This document shows positions 43,694 to 52,431 of a stretch of 64,000 bases of DNA, one piece after another (the stretch's first letter is position 1; every line of letters begins with the position of its first letter). The position numbers and the translations under genes are program-made. The DNA is taken from NCBI RefSeq assembly GCF_009192765.1, contig NZ_VOHQ01000016.1, positions 44,804 through 108,803 of the forward strand. Direction: 5' to 3'. The notes under the pieces were generated by a model that saw only the letters and a list, made by a program, of their open reading frames with translations, searched no databases and had not been told where the DNA came from. Source of the DNA: Agriterribacter humi. GTDB taxonomy: Bacteria; Bacteroidota; Bacteroidia; Chitinophagales; Chitinophagaceae.

Positions 43694-44695
43694 TCATTTA
43701 TTTGCCTTCGCACTGTCTTCGAGCGCTTTCGCTTCCCTCCTGGCTTTCTTTTTGAAAAATCCCCTCAGCAGAAAATTGTGTTGCAGCGCTTCCAGGTCTT
43801 CGTCCAGCTTTTTACTGCCGCTGTTTAAATTACCGAGAATGGATTTTAAATCCGACGCTGCCTTTTCATCATGCAGCAATACCCCTATAGCATTGTTGTT
43901 ACTATCCAGGTTACTGATAGCGTTTTTTAGGTTGTTGGTAAGCGCTGAGGTATTCTGTGAAGCAATATTCAACTGGCTGGCAGCAGCTTTCAGGTTGGGC
44001 ATAATTACCGTATCACTGATAAGATCAGCCGATAATGTTCCGGGGGCATTTAACCTGCTGGTATAATGAGCAAGACTGCCCGTTAATTTCTCGCTGTTTT
44101 GAGCTGCTGCATTAAGCCTCGTTACAACTGCTTCCAGTTGGTTATATAAATCACGTTCATTGAGTAAAGCGCCGAGCGATCCCTGTCCTGCGGCCAGGTT
44201 ATTACTTAGCTTTTTAAAATCAGTGGTAATATTAAGGAGATTGTTATTGCTTTCCTGCAGGGTACTCATCATATCATCTGTATCAATAGAGCCTTCTATT
44301 GCCAGGTTTTCATCTCCTTCAATGGCAGGTGCACTGGGGCTGCCCCCCGAAATGACAATAAGTTTATTCCCAATTAATCCGTCAGATCCAATTTTAGCTT
44401 TTGCATCGGCACGGATAAACTCCCGGGCTTTGTTTTCAATATGCAGGGTTACTTTCACCTGCGACTTATTGTAAAACTCAATCTTTTTAACGGTTCCTAC
44501 TTTCACCCCCGAAAACCACACATTGTTGCCCTGTTGCAATCCGCTTACATCATCAAAAATAGCCGTTACCGATATGGTTCTTACAAATGCTTTCTGCTGA
44601 CCGCCCAGGGTAAATATACCAGCCAGAAATATAATAATCCCAATAACGACAAAGAGGCCCACCATTGTTGCTCTTTTATTTTTTTTTGTTTCCAT
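43694..44695 (-). CDS. mlaD: MlaD-family lipid-binding protein of the Mla transporter
   Basis: 333 residues. One N-terminal helix (MVGLFVVIGIIIFLAGIFTL), then the MCE domain (ISVTAIFDDVSGLQQGNNVW, FSGVKVGTVKKIEFYNKSQV), then a long coiled-coil-like repeat region to the C-terminus. It is the periplasmic substrate-binding hexamer of the MlaFEDB/MCE phospholipid transport system. The start overlaps the mlaF stop by one base (TGATG), so it is co-translated with mlaF and mlaE. Confidence 0.85.
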   Translation of the reverse strand: METKKNKRATMVGLFVVIGIIIFLAGIFTLGGQQKAFVRTISVTAIFDDVSGLQQGNNVWFSGVKVGTVKKIEFYNKSQVKVTLHIENKAREFIRADAKAKIGSDGLIGNKLIVISGGSPSAPAIEGDENLAIEGSIDTDDMMSTLQESNNNLLNITTDFKKLSNNLAAGQGSLGALLNERDLYNQLEAVVTRLNAAAQNSEKLTGSLAHYTSRLNAPGTLSADLISDTVIMPNLKAAASQLNIASQNTSALTNNLKNAISNLDSNNNAIGVLLHDEKAASDLKSILGNLNSGSKKLDEDLEALQHNFLLRGFFKKKARREAKALEDSAKANK

Positions 44696-45468
44696 CAGTC
44701 AATAAAGTTATAATCATAAAAACTGTTTATCCTTTCATCGTTTGTTGCAAACACTTCTTCAAAACTTCCCACGCTCTCAAATTTTCCATCCAGCAGCACA
44801 GCCATCCTGTCGCCGGTTGCCTTTGCACAGGTAAGATCGTGGGTAATAATAATGGAAGAGGTATTATAGCGTTCCTGCACCTCGTTAATAAGGCTGTTGA
44901 TTTCTACACTGGTTATTGGATCAAGTCCGGCCGTAGGCTCATCGTATAACATCACTGAAGGACGCATAATTAAGGTGCGTGCAATGCCAATGCGTTTGCG
45001 CTGTCCGCCCGACAGTTCAGCAGGAAACTGGTTAACGGTTTGCGGTAAACCTACATCTTCCAGCACCTCCTGTACGGCTTTATCCACGGCCGCCCGGCCA
45101 AGGTTCCTGGAATTGCGCAACAGGGGAAATTCCAGGTTCTCCCGCACCGTCATGCTATCGTAGAGCGCGCTGCTTTGAAAAGAAAACCCGATCCTGAGCC
45201 TGAACTTCCGTAGTTCTTTACGGTCAAGCGTTGCTACATTTTCTCCCAACACCATTGCCGTTCCGCTGTCCTGTTTAAGCAAACCCGCTATAATTTTTAT
45301 CAATACAGATTTTCCCGTTCCCGAGCGGCCAAGCACCACCACATTTTCTCCCTGATGCACATCAAGGTCTACACCCCGCAGTACATGATTGTTTGCAAAA
45401 GACTTTTGCAATTGCCTGACAGCAATAACCACTTCCCGCTTGTCTGTATGTATTTCTTTTTTATGCAT
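44695..45468 (-). CDS. mlaF: ABC transporter ATP-binding protein, MlaF-like
   Basis: 257 residues with Walker A VVLGRSGTGKSVLIKIIAGL, the Q-loop around FSFQSSALYDS, signature LSGGQRKRIGIARTL, Walker B VMLYDEPTAGLDP and the His switch IIITHDLT. It energises phospholipid movement between the inner and outer membranes. Gene order E-F-D on the same strand with overlaps or 6-bp spacing. MlaB and MlaC are not in this region. Confidence 0.9.
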   Translation of the reverse strand: MHKKEIHTDKREVVIAVRQLQKSFANNHVLRGVDLDVHQGENVVVLGRSGTGKSVLIKIIAGLLKQDSGTAMVLGENVATLDRKELRKFRLRIGFSFQSSALYDSMTVRENLEFPLLRNSRNLGRAAVDKAVQEVLEDVGLPQTVNQFPAELSGGQRKRIGIARTLIMRPSVMLYDEPTAGLDPITSVEINSLINEVQERYNTSSIIITHDLTCAKATGDRMAVLLDGKFESVGSFEEVFATNDERINSFYDYNFID

Positions 45469-45474
45469 AATTTA

Positions 45475-46257
45475 TTATCTGAACCAGTTGGTGATTTGAA
45501 CGGCAACAATTTCTTCTATGAATACAACAAACATGGCCGTTACTACCGCTGCATTAGCGGCCCTGCCCACGCCCTGTGTACCCTGTGTGGCATTATACCC
45601 CTGGTAAGCGCCGATAATGCCGATACTGAATCCAAAAACAATGGTTTTGATCAATGACGAAAAAAAGTCGAGAAAACTGATCTTTTCCAGTGCATTACCA
45701 AAAAAGGCAACCAGGCTGGTGTCTTCATTCACCAGTATATTAAGATAAGCCCCGATCATACTGATAAAAGCCATATAAAACATCAGTACAGGCAGCATAA
45801 GAGAAGTAGCGATGACACGGCTTACCACCAAAAATTTGAATGGATTGGTTGCGGATACTTCCATAGCATCAATTTGCTCTGTTACCCGCATAGACCCCAG
45901 CTCGGCGCCAATATTGGATCCCACCTTCCCGGCGGCGATCAGCGCGGTTACAAGAGGCGCCAGCGCTCTGAAAATGGCAATGGCAACAAGAGACGGCAAC
46001 CATGATTCTGCTCCAAATTCAGATAAGGATGGACGCGACTGCTTGGTAAATACGATACCTATTACAAAACTGGTAACAGATATAAGCGGAAGTGACCGGT
46101 ATCCTACCATATAACACTGCCGTATAATTTCCTTCCATTCATACGGAGGCCCCAGTTCACTGAAGAACCTGCCAATAAAAAGAACATTATTGTATACCTC
46201 CCCGAAAAAACCATCCAGCTTTTCCGAGAGAACGTGTATCCGGGGTTTTGAGTTCAT
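45475..46257 (-). CDS. mlaE: MlaE-family permease
   Basis: 260 residues from ATG at 46257. Multi-helix inner-membrane protein with the conserved sequence GYRSLPLISVTSFVIGIVFT, the middle segment AGKVGSNIGAELGSMRVTEQ, and FGFSIGIIGAYQGYNATQGT. It forms the permease of the MlaFED complex that shuttles phospholipids and keeps outer-membrane asymmetry. Six bases separate it from mlaF. Confidence 0.9.
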   Translation of the reverse strand: MNSKPRIHVLSEKLDGFFGEVYNNVLFIGRFFSELGPPYEWKEIIRQCYMVGYRSLPLISVTSFVIGIVFTKQSRPSLSEFGAESWLPSLVAIAIFRALAPLVTALIAAGKVGSNIGAELGSMRVTEQIDAMEVSATNPFKFLVVSRVIATSLMLPVLMFYMAFISMIGAYLNILVNEDTSLVAFFGNALEKISFLDFFSSLIKTIVFGFSIGIIGAYQGYNATQGTQGVGRAANAAVVTAMFVVFIEEIVAVQITNWFR

Positions 46258-46456
46258 GTAACACAAATAATAGAATAATAACTACTACCGCTTTAATAAT
46301 GATGCCGTAAATGGTAAAGCATAGATTTGAAGAGATGCGGGGATTTTTTTCCACATTGACCTCGTGAGGAGCAAAGATATATCCCGGAAAAACTGCCCGG
46401 GGTTAATATCTCCGGAATTAAATTTTTTATCCTTTATCATGATAATAGAAAGGCTT

Positions 46457-46494
46457 CCCGAAAAACCATAAACGAACAAACTACAAATCATAAA
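46457..46494. repeat. Heptamer-like tract, AAACCAT type
   Basis: AAACCAT, AAACGAAC, AAACTAC and AAATCATAAAC words lie in the divergent gap between mlaE and the Gfo/Idh gene. Confidence 0.45.
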
Positions 46495-46532
46495 CTTCCC
46501 AACTTCTTCCTATCTTAACGTAAATTTTAGCT

Positions 46533-47975
46533 ATGCCTGCCCACACGAAAAATAGTTCCCGCAGAAAATTCATCCGCAACACAGCGCTTGCCGCTTCAGG
46601 TTTTTTTATTGTTCCCCGGCATGTATTGGGCAGGGGATATATTTCACCAAGTGATAAGTTAAATATTGCCGGCATAGGCGTTGGCGGGAAGGCCAATGTT
46701 AATCTCCCTTATGCTTATAATAAAGGGTCGGATAATATAGTAGCCCTTTGCGATGTGGACGACCGGCAATCGGTAGACGGCCGGAAGCGTTGGCCCAAAG
46801 CGCCCTATTATAAAGATTTCAGGCAGATGCTGGAAAAGGAAAATAAAAATATTGATGCGGTAATTATTACTACGCCCGATCACATGCATTTTGTGCAGGC
46901 CATGGCTGCTATGCAGTTGGGCAAACACGTATATTGCGAAAAACCGCTTACCCACGATATTTACGAAGCCCGTATGCTCACCCGCGCCGCGGCAAAATAC
47001 AAAGTGGTTACACAAATGGGCAACCAGGGCAGCAGTGGCGATGATACCCGCCTCATTGAAACCTGGGTGCAGAACGGACTCATTGGCGATGTGCATACCG
47101 TACACGTATGGACGAACCGGCCTACCTGGCCCCAGGGTGTGCCCGCTCCCAAAGGACAACACGCCATACCTAAAGAATTAGACTGGGAACTGTGGCTGGG
47201 TACCGCACCTTCCCGCGATTATAACCCGGCTTACCTGCCGGCCATATGGCGGGGTTGGGTTGATTTTGGAACAGGTTCCCTCGGGGACATGGGCTGCCAT
47301 TTTATTGACGTGCCCTACCGCGCATTGAAGCTGGGTTATCCGGTTGCAGTAGAAACCAGTGTGGGCTCGGTATATACAGGATTTTTCGAGGAAGCCATTT
47401 ACCCCGACAGTTATCCTCCCTCTGCCAAAACACATATACAGTTTCCGGAAAGGGAAAATATGCCTGCACTTGAAATGGTTTGGTATGATGGCGGTATTCG
47501 GCCTAAACGTCCTGTGGAACTGCTACCCGATGAGGAAATGGGCGAATACGATGGCGGAATTATTTTTGAAGGAACAAAGGGCAAGATCATGGCCGGTCTC
47601 TTTGGTCGTAACCCAACGCTGCTGCCTACCCGAAAAATGAAGGAAACCCAGCTTCCGAAATCAAAATTCGATTTCGTGGAAGGCGGTACAGAAGGGCACC
47701 AGCAGCAATGGGTAAAGGCCTGCAAGCAGGGATTTGGCGCTTATACCAGTTCTTCTTTTGATAAATCGGGCCCACTAACGGAAACCGTACTTATGGGTAA
47801 CCTTGCGGTGCACAGTTATAATCATTTTGAAACGGATGCCAAAGGCAACCGGAAATTTAATGGGAGAAAGAAACTCTTATGGGATGGCGAAAATATGCGC
47901 ATCACCAATTTTGAACCGGCTAACCAGTTTGTAAGAAGAAAGTACAGGGGAAACTGGAACCTGGGTAGTGAGTAA
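46533..47975 (+). CDS. Gfo/Idh/MocA family oxidoreductase, Tat-exported
   Basis: 480 residues. N-terminal SSRRKFIRNTALAASGFFIV is a Tat signal. Rossmann motif IAGIGVGGKANVNL with VALCDVDD, then HVYCEKPLTHDIYEARML (EKP catalytic Lys) and a C-terminal beta-sheet domain with DFGTGSLGDMGCHFIDVPYR. Periplasmic Gfo/Idh enzymes act on sugars or glycosides with a tightly bound NAD(P). Typical for polysaccharide catabolism in Bacteroidota. The final codons and stop lie in a heptamer tract. Confidence 0.9.
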   Translation: MPAHTKNSSRRKFIRNTALAASGFFIVPRHVLGRGYISPSDKLNIAGIGVGGKANVNLPYAYNKGSDNIVALCDVDDRQSVDGRKRWPKAPYYKDFRQMLEKENKNIDAVIITTPDHMHFVQAMAAMQLGKHVYCEKPLTHDIYEARMLTRAAAKYKVVTQMGNQGSSGDDTRLIETWVQNGLIGDVHTVHVWTNRPTWPQGVPAPKGQHAIPKELDWELWLGTAPSRDYNPAYLPAIWRGWVDFGTGSLGDMGCHFIDVPYRALKLGYPVAVETSVGSVYTGFFEEAIYPDSYPPSAKTHIQFPERENMPALEMVWYDGGIRPKRPVELLPDEEMGEYDGGIIFEGTKGKIMAGLFGRNPTLLPTRKMKETQLPKSKFDFVEGGTEGHQQQWVKACKQGFGAYTSSSFDKSGPLTETVLMGNLAVHSYNHFETDAKGNRKFNGRKKLLWDGENMRITNFEPANQFVRRKYRGNWNLGSE

Positions 47976-48098
47976 TCAGTGGTGAGTAGTGATTGGTGAG
48001 AAGTCAGAGGTGAGAAGTGTCCATGAAACCTGTAACCTGCAACCTGTAACCTGTAACCTGTAACCTGAAACCTGACACCTGTAACCTGAGGCCTCATA
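47968..48098. repeat. Double heptamer tract between convergent genes
   Basis: GTGAGTA, ATCAGTG, GTGAGTA, GTGATTG, GTGAGAA, GTCAGAG and GTGAGAA run in phase from 47968 to 48016. After a break, ten seven-base words of CCTGTAA type run in perfect phase at 48029-48098. The first overlaps the Gfo/Idh stop codon; the second lies next to the TonB receptor stop (48100). Confidence 0.85.
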
Positions 48099-48099
48099 C

Positions 48100-50355
48100 C
48101 TACTTAAACAAATTGTACCGCATTCCCAGAAAGCTCCTTATGCCCTGCAACGGAGCATAATTGTAAGAGGGATCGAACGTATAACCATGTGGGTTGGTTA
48201 CGGGATCGTTTACATATTTATTAAAAGGATCAAAAGGGCGCATAATGGGATCCTCCGGCAAAAAATTGAAAAGATTTTTTATCCCGCCATACAGCTCCAA
48301 CCCATTGCTGAACTTTTTGGAAAGCTGCAGGTTGGCTATACAAAACCAGGGCGAATATTCCGGCCGGTAGTCGTTGGGCAAAACGGGCAGGCGCATCGGG
48401 CCATCCCATTTACCAGTAAAATCAATAGCAAACTGGTAAGGTAAACTATAGCTTACTACAAAATTTCCCGACCATTCCGGTGCATTGAGCTGGATATTTT
48501 TACGCGGCATATTCAACCTGTCTTCTATCGAATACACATTCATATAGGTTATTCCGGCTAATATTTTTAAAGGAAACGCAAAATTAACATCAGCGTTCAG
48601 CGCCACACCACGCGATACCGCGTGCCCTTTAAGGTTATCATAAATAATCTTGCCCGGATCCGTATCAAAGTCGCCCACGATCTTATTGGTGAAATAAGAA
48701 TAAAAACCGGTTACATCCAAACCCACAAATGCATTGTGCATGGGAATTTTTAATACGTAGTTCAGGTTGCCGTTATAAGATCTTTCGGGATCGAGCGCCT
48801 CCGTAATCACTACCTGCCTTGCACCGGTTAAAGCCGCATGATCTTCTGTAAATAAATTAACCACCCGGTAACCCGTACCAAAGCTGGCTCTAAGGGTATT
48901 GCGGCTGTTGGGTGAAAACTTATAGGCTATCCGTGGGGAGTGCACGTTACCGTGATGCTCATTGTAATCATACCGGTAGCCTGCCAGCAAAGTACTTTTT
49001 TCATTGATCATCCATTCGTCCTGCACAAAAATACCCGGCAGCGGTGTATGTGCAGCAGCATTTTTTAATCCATCGGCCGAGGTTGTAGCGGGCGTATTAT
49101 CATCATAAAAAGTATACCGGTACGAACCTCCCAATAAAAAGTTGTGCCTGCTCCCCCACTGCTTATCCCAGAACATTTGCGCAAACAGCACCTGCTGTTC
49201 GGCCATATAAGGAATAACACCGTACCACGAATCCTGCTGGTGCCGGTTGTAAGAGAACTGCGCCATTATTTTTTCTTTTACAGGCAACTGGTACATGCCT
49301 ATGAGTTCCCACCGTTTGGTGTATATGCTTTCACCATAAATACTGTCGCTGCCACGCCAGTTTTTGTCCCACTCCATTTGTCCTCCCCACCGGTTTTCCG
49401 AAACATACCGTAACGCCAGGCTTGCCAAGCGGTTGTCTTTTCTTTCTATATTCCATTTATTAAAAACAGAAATACGATCCTGCAGGGTGAGGTCGGTAAA
49501 TCCGTCTTTATTTTTATCTGCCGGATGCTGGTAGTTAAAATAATTGACACCCAGCAACCCGGTAACCTTACCTGTTTTAAATTTTGCTGAAGCATCGGCG
49601 CTGTATTCGCGCCATGAAGTGGCAAATACATCGGCGCTCACGATGGGTGCTTTGAGCGGGTTTTTGGTAATTACATTGATGATGCCGCCCATGGCTTCGG
49701 AACCATATAAAGAAGAGCCGGGGCCTTTTACTACTTCAATACGCTCAACAATGCTGTTGGGAATGCCATTTAAGCCATATACCGTTGATAAAGCGCTCAC
49801 GATGGGCATACCATCAATCAGGATCATGGTATACGGTCCTTCCATACCATTGATATGTATATCGCCGGTATTACAAACATTGCAGTTCAGTTGCGGCTTC
49901 ACCCCGTTAACCATACCAATGGCTTCAAACAGGCTGGGCGTTGGATTTTTCTGGAAGAGTTTAGGGGTGATCACTTCCACCGGCACAGGGCTTTGCATAC
50001 GGCTTACTTCTTTCATGGTACCGGTTACCACAATCTCCGAGAGGTCGGCTGCAACAGTTTGTAATTCGATGGTATAAAGTGAATCTGCAGTAGCCTGCAT
50101 TTTAACCTGCCGCGTAACAGTTGTATAACCCACGGCAGATATTTTTAGAATAAAGATTTCTTTTTGAAGCACAGCAATATTAAAATAACCTGCCGTATCC
50201 GTAACCGCGCCGAAGCGGGTTTGTTCTACGTTCACTGTTGCACCGCTTACGGGTGTGCCTGCCGCCATCACTCTTCCTTTTAATATCTGTTTCTGCTGGC
50301 CAAAAAGCACCATGCAGGAAACAAATCCTAAAACCGTAAGTATACTTTTCACCAT
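48100..50355 (-). CDS. TonB-dependent outer-membrane receptor
   Basis: 751 residues. Signal ILTVLGFVSCMVLFGQ, a carboxypeptidase-like domain (VMAAGTPVSGATVNVEQTRF), then the plug: IHINGMEGPYTMILIDGMPI and IPNSIVERIEVVKGPGSSLY, and a 22-strand-type barrel ending in SFLGMRYNLFK. The plug has a CNVC motif (NCNVCNTGD) before the plug loop, seen in a receptor subclass usually associated with metal uptake. Palindrome GTTAGATTGATCTAAC lies 35 bp upstream, and a DtxR/MntR-like regulator follows divergently. Import of a metal chelate is therefore likely; the substrate is unknown. ATG 50355 is preferred over an upstream TTG. Confidence 0.9.
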   Translation of the reverse strand: MVKSILTVLGFVSCMVLFGQQKQILKGRVMAAGTPVSGATVNVEQTRFGAVTDTAGYFNIAVLQKEIFILKISAVGYTTVTRQVKMQATADSLYTIELQTVAADLSEIVVTGTMKEVSRMQSPVPVEVITPKLFQKNPTPSLFEAIGMVNGVKPQLNCNVCNTGDIHINGMEGPYTMILIDGMPIVSALSTVYGLNGIPNSIVERIEVVKGPGSSLYGSEAMGGIINVITKNPLKAPIVSADVFATSWREYSADASAKFKTGKVTGLLGVNYFNYQHPADKNKDGFTDLTLQDRISVFNKWNIERKDNRLASLALRYVSENRWGGQMEWDKNWRGSDSIYGESIYTKRWELIGMYQLPVKEKIMAQFSYNRHQQDSWYGVIPYMAEQQVLFAQMFWDKQWGSRHNFLLGGSYRYTFYDDNTPATTSADGLKNAAAHTPLPGIFVQDEWMINEKSTLLAGYRYDYNEHHGNVHSPRIAYKFSPNSRNTLRASFGTGYRVVNLFTEDHAALTGARQVVITEALDPERSYNGNLNYVLKIPMHNAFVGLDVTGFYSYFTNKIVGDFDTDPGKIIYDNLKGHAVSRGVALNADVNFAFPLKILAGITYMNVYSIEDRLNMPRKNIQLNAPEWSGNFVVSYSLPYQFAIDFTGKWDGPMRLPVLPNDYRPEYSPWFCIANLQLSKKFSNGLELYGGIKNLFNFLPEDPIMRPFDPFNKYVNDPVTNPHGYTFDPSYNYAPLQGIRSFLGMRYNLFK

Positions 50356-50389
50356 AAACAATAAAAAATAAGTTAATCAAAAATAATAA

Positions 50390-50405
50390 GTTAGATTGAT
50401 CTAAC
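50390..50405. promoter_or_regulatory. Palindromic operator, DtxR/MntR-type
   Basis: GTTAGATTGATCTAAC is a perfect inverted repeat with 7-bp arms and a 2-base centre, 35 bp upstream of the TonB receptor start. It resembles DtxR-family sites of the TTAGG...CCTAA type. The neighbouring regulator gene is the natural binder, which is inference. Confidence 0.7.
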
Positions 50406-50523
50406 AAAATTATTTCATGCATTTATTTTTTTAAAATCAATTTTAACCCAATAGTATTACTGGTTGCTGATCATCAACGGGCCCTTACGGGTTATTTTCC
50501 CGGGAAACGCGTCTAACTTTGCG

Positions 50524-50720
50524 AAGAGCCCTAGGCCCGACACTTTTGTAAAGCCGTGCTTTAGCACAGTTGTAAATGAGTACCTGAAGAAGTGAGTGCC
50601 ATCGGCACGGTTCATAATGGCAAGAGCCTACAATTCGTCATATCCTTTTGCTGTTTTTAAACGGGTTGAAACCCTCCCGCTTTTTGCGGGATTAGAATAT
50701 CTTTCGAGGCCACGCCTCTT
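50524..50720. repeat. REP-like cluster of four small hairpins
   Basis: GTGCTTTAGCAC (50556-50567), GTGCC-ATC-GGCAC (50596-50608), GGGTT-GA-AACCC (50663-50674) followed by CCCGC-TTTTT-GCGGG (50676-50690), and GAGGC-CAC-GCCTC (50706-50718). Such imperfect G/C-rich hairpins resemble REP elements moved by RAYT transposases; no RAYT gene is in this window. Confidence 0.65.
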
Positions 50721-50810
50721 TTACGATTTTATAAATCAGATGCGTTTACCTACCCTCTGTTATTCTTTTTTGCGATGCGGGTAAACAACAGAATCTTTTA
50801 TCTTTACCAG

Positions 50811-51461
50811 ATGGTTTCACTTACGGAAGAAAATTACCTGAAGGCGCTTTACCGGCTTGCCCAGGAAAACCAGGAAATATCGGTTAAGAACATCGCGGAA
50901 AGTCTGAATATTAAAATGCCTACGGTAAACAGCATGGTAAAAAAGCTGGCCGAAAAAAAATTCATCAGATATGAAAAATACAAGGCCATAGAGCTCACCG
51001 AGAAAGGAAAGAAACAAGCACTGTATATTTTACGCAAGCACCGGCTAACGGAACTTTTTTTATCGGAGGTGATGAGCCTCGGATGGGAGGAAGTGCATGA
51101 TATAGCCGAGCAGATCGAACATATACAATCCGACAGATTTTTTGACCGTATTGATGAAATGCTTGGTCACCCGCAATTCGATCCGCATGGCGAGCCCATT
51201 CCCGATGCCAATGGAAAATTACCGGTATACAAATCATTCCCCCTGTCGGACGGGCATATCAATAAAGTATATAAATTGGCAGGTGTGGCCAATCACGATG
51301 CATCTTTTCTTCAGTTCCTTGATTCGCTTGGGCTTACACTGGGCGCCTCTATTGAAATAAAAGAAATACAGGAATTTGATAAATCAATGGGCGTAAGACT
51401 CAACAATAAAAACAAAACCATTTTTAGCTTTACCGTATGCCGGAATTTAATGGTAGTTTGA
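50811..51461 (+). CDS. DtxR/MntR-family metal-dependent regulator
   Basis: 216 residues from ATG 50811. Winged helix ENYLKALYRLAQENQEISVK and IAESLNIKMPTVNSMVKKLA, then the dimerisation/metal domain with HRLTELFLSEVMSLGWEEVH and IEHIQSDRFFDRIDEMLGHP (E/H-x-x-D/E type metal ligands), then an SH3-like C-terminal domain. It binds Mn2+ or Fe2+ and represses import. TATCTTTA at 50799-50806 is a TANNTTTG-like -7 box very close to the start. Divergent TonB receptor with a palindrome is its probable target. Confidence 0.9.
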   Translation: MVSLTEENYLKALYRLAQENQEISVKNIAESLNIKMPTVNSMVKKLAEKKFIRYEKYKAIELTEKGKKQALYILRKHRLTELFLSEVMSLGWEEVHDIAEQIEHIQSDRFFDRIDEMLGHPQFDPHGEPIPDANGKLPVYKSFPLSDGHINKVYKLAGVANHDASFLQFLDSLGLTLGASIEIKEIQEFDKSMGVRLNNKNKTIFSFTVCRNLMVV

Positions 51462-51795
51462 TGTAAAGTCCGAATATTGAAGTTCGAAATCCGATGGAAT
51501 ACAAAGCACCAAGCCTGTCCGCCGTGGCGGAAACCAAATAACAAGAAACAAATAAATCAAAAAATCGGAATATTTAAAATTCGAAATCCGAAGACGAAAA
51601 CTCGAAATCCGAAGGAGGGTGCAAACCCTGTACCCTGTAACTTGCAACCTGAAAGAAATACAAAGCACCAGGAAACAAATAGAATACAAATTCGAAGCAT
51701 AAAATCCGAAATCCGAAGCGAAATGCAACGATAAACCACAAACTGTATTTCCATCTCAAATTTTTAATTTTAAATTTCAAATCTCCAACCCCCTC
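51462..51795. repeat. Heptamer-period spacer, CCGAAAT / CCTGTAA / TCAAATT types
   Basis: Words such as CGAAATC, CCGAAGA, CCGAAGG, CCTGTAC, CCTGTAA, CTTGCAA, CCTGAAA and TCAAATTT recur with period about seven. A GCACCAAGCCTGTCCGCC block (51507-51524) is shared with 52472-52489. Between the regulator and the TRIC gene on the same strand. Confidence 0.7.
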
Positions 51796-52431
51796 ATGCT
51801 TGAATTCGAAACACTTTATAAATTTCTTGACCTGGCAGGAACTTTCGCATTTGCAATAAGTGGCGCCGTTGCGGCCAAACAAAGAGGATTGGATATGTTT
51901 GGAATTTTTGCAGTGGCCTTTACCGTTGCCTGTGGCGGCGGAATAATCCGCGACCTGTGCATCGGCGCTATTCCACCGGTTGGATTATCCGACTGGCGCT
52001 ATTTAGTTACCGCCATGCTGGCGGCATTAATGACCATGGGATTGCATGCACTGGTGGAACGACTGCACCAGCCTGTATTGCTGTTCGATGCATTGGGCTT
52101 ATCCTTATTTGCTGTTTCAGGCGCCCACAAAGCGCTTTTATACGGGCATAACACGGAAGTGGCCATTTTACTGGGAATGACGACGGCAGTGGGCGGCGGT
52201 GTATTGCGCGATGTGTTGCTCAACCGTATTCCCGTTATATTCCAAAAAGAGATATACGCTTCTGCTGCCCTGGTGGGTACTATAGTTGTAGTGGCAGGAG
52301 AATATTTTCGTTGGCCCGATACCGTAGTGTCGTTAACAGCTATTGCATTATGTTTCATCCTTCGCTTTTTAGCGCTCCGCTATCACTGGAACCTGCCTGT
52401 TTTCAGGGATAAAGAAACTGCCAATGATTGA
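51796..52431 (+). CDS. TRIC channel family (UPF0126) membrane protein
   Basis: 211 residues in about seven helices with twofold repeat: FAISGAVAAKQRGLDMFGIF, ACGGGIIRDLCIGAIPPVGL in the first half, and FAVSGAHKALLYGHN, AVGGGVLRDVLLNRIPVIF in the second. GGG-x-x-RD is the family signature. Prokaryotic TRIC homologues conduct K+ and other monovalent cations; some members were proposed to carry glycine. Substrate here unknown; the P-type ATPase follows on the same strand. Confidence 0.85.
   Translation: MLEFETLYKFLDLAGTFAFAISGAVAAKQRGLDMFGIFAVAFTVACGGGIIRDLCIGAIPPVGLSDWRYLVTAMLAALMTMGLHALVERLHQPVLLFDALGLSLFAVSGAHKALLYGHNTEVAILLGMTTAVGGGVLRDVLLNRIPVIFQKEIYASAALVGTIVVVAGEYFRWPDTVVSLTAIALCFILRFLALRYHWNLPVFRDKETAND

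Noticed and set aside
47968..48098. CRISPR-like or minisatellite phase-variation array inside a gene
   Set aside because: Period seven and location after stop codons; only the final codons of the Gfo/Idh gene overlap it.
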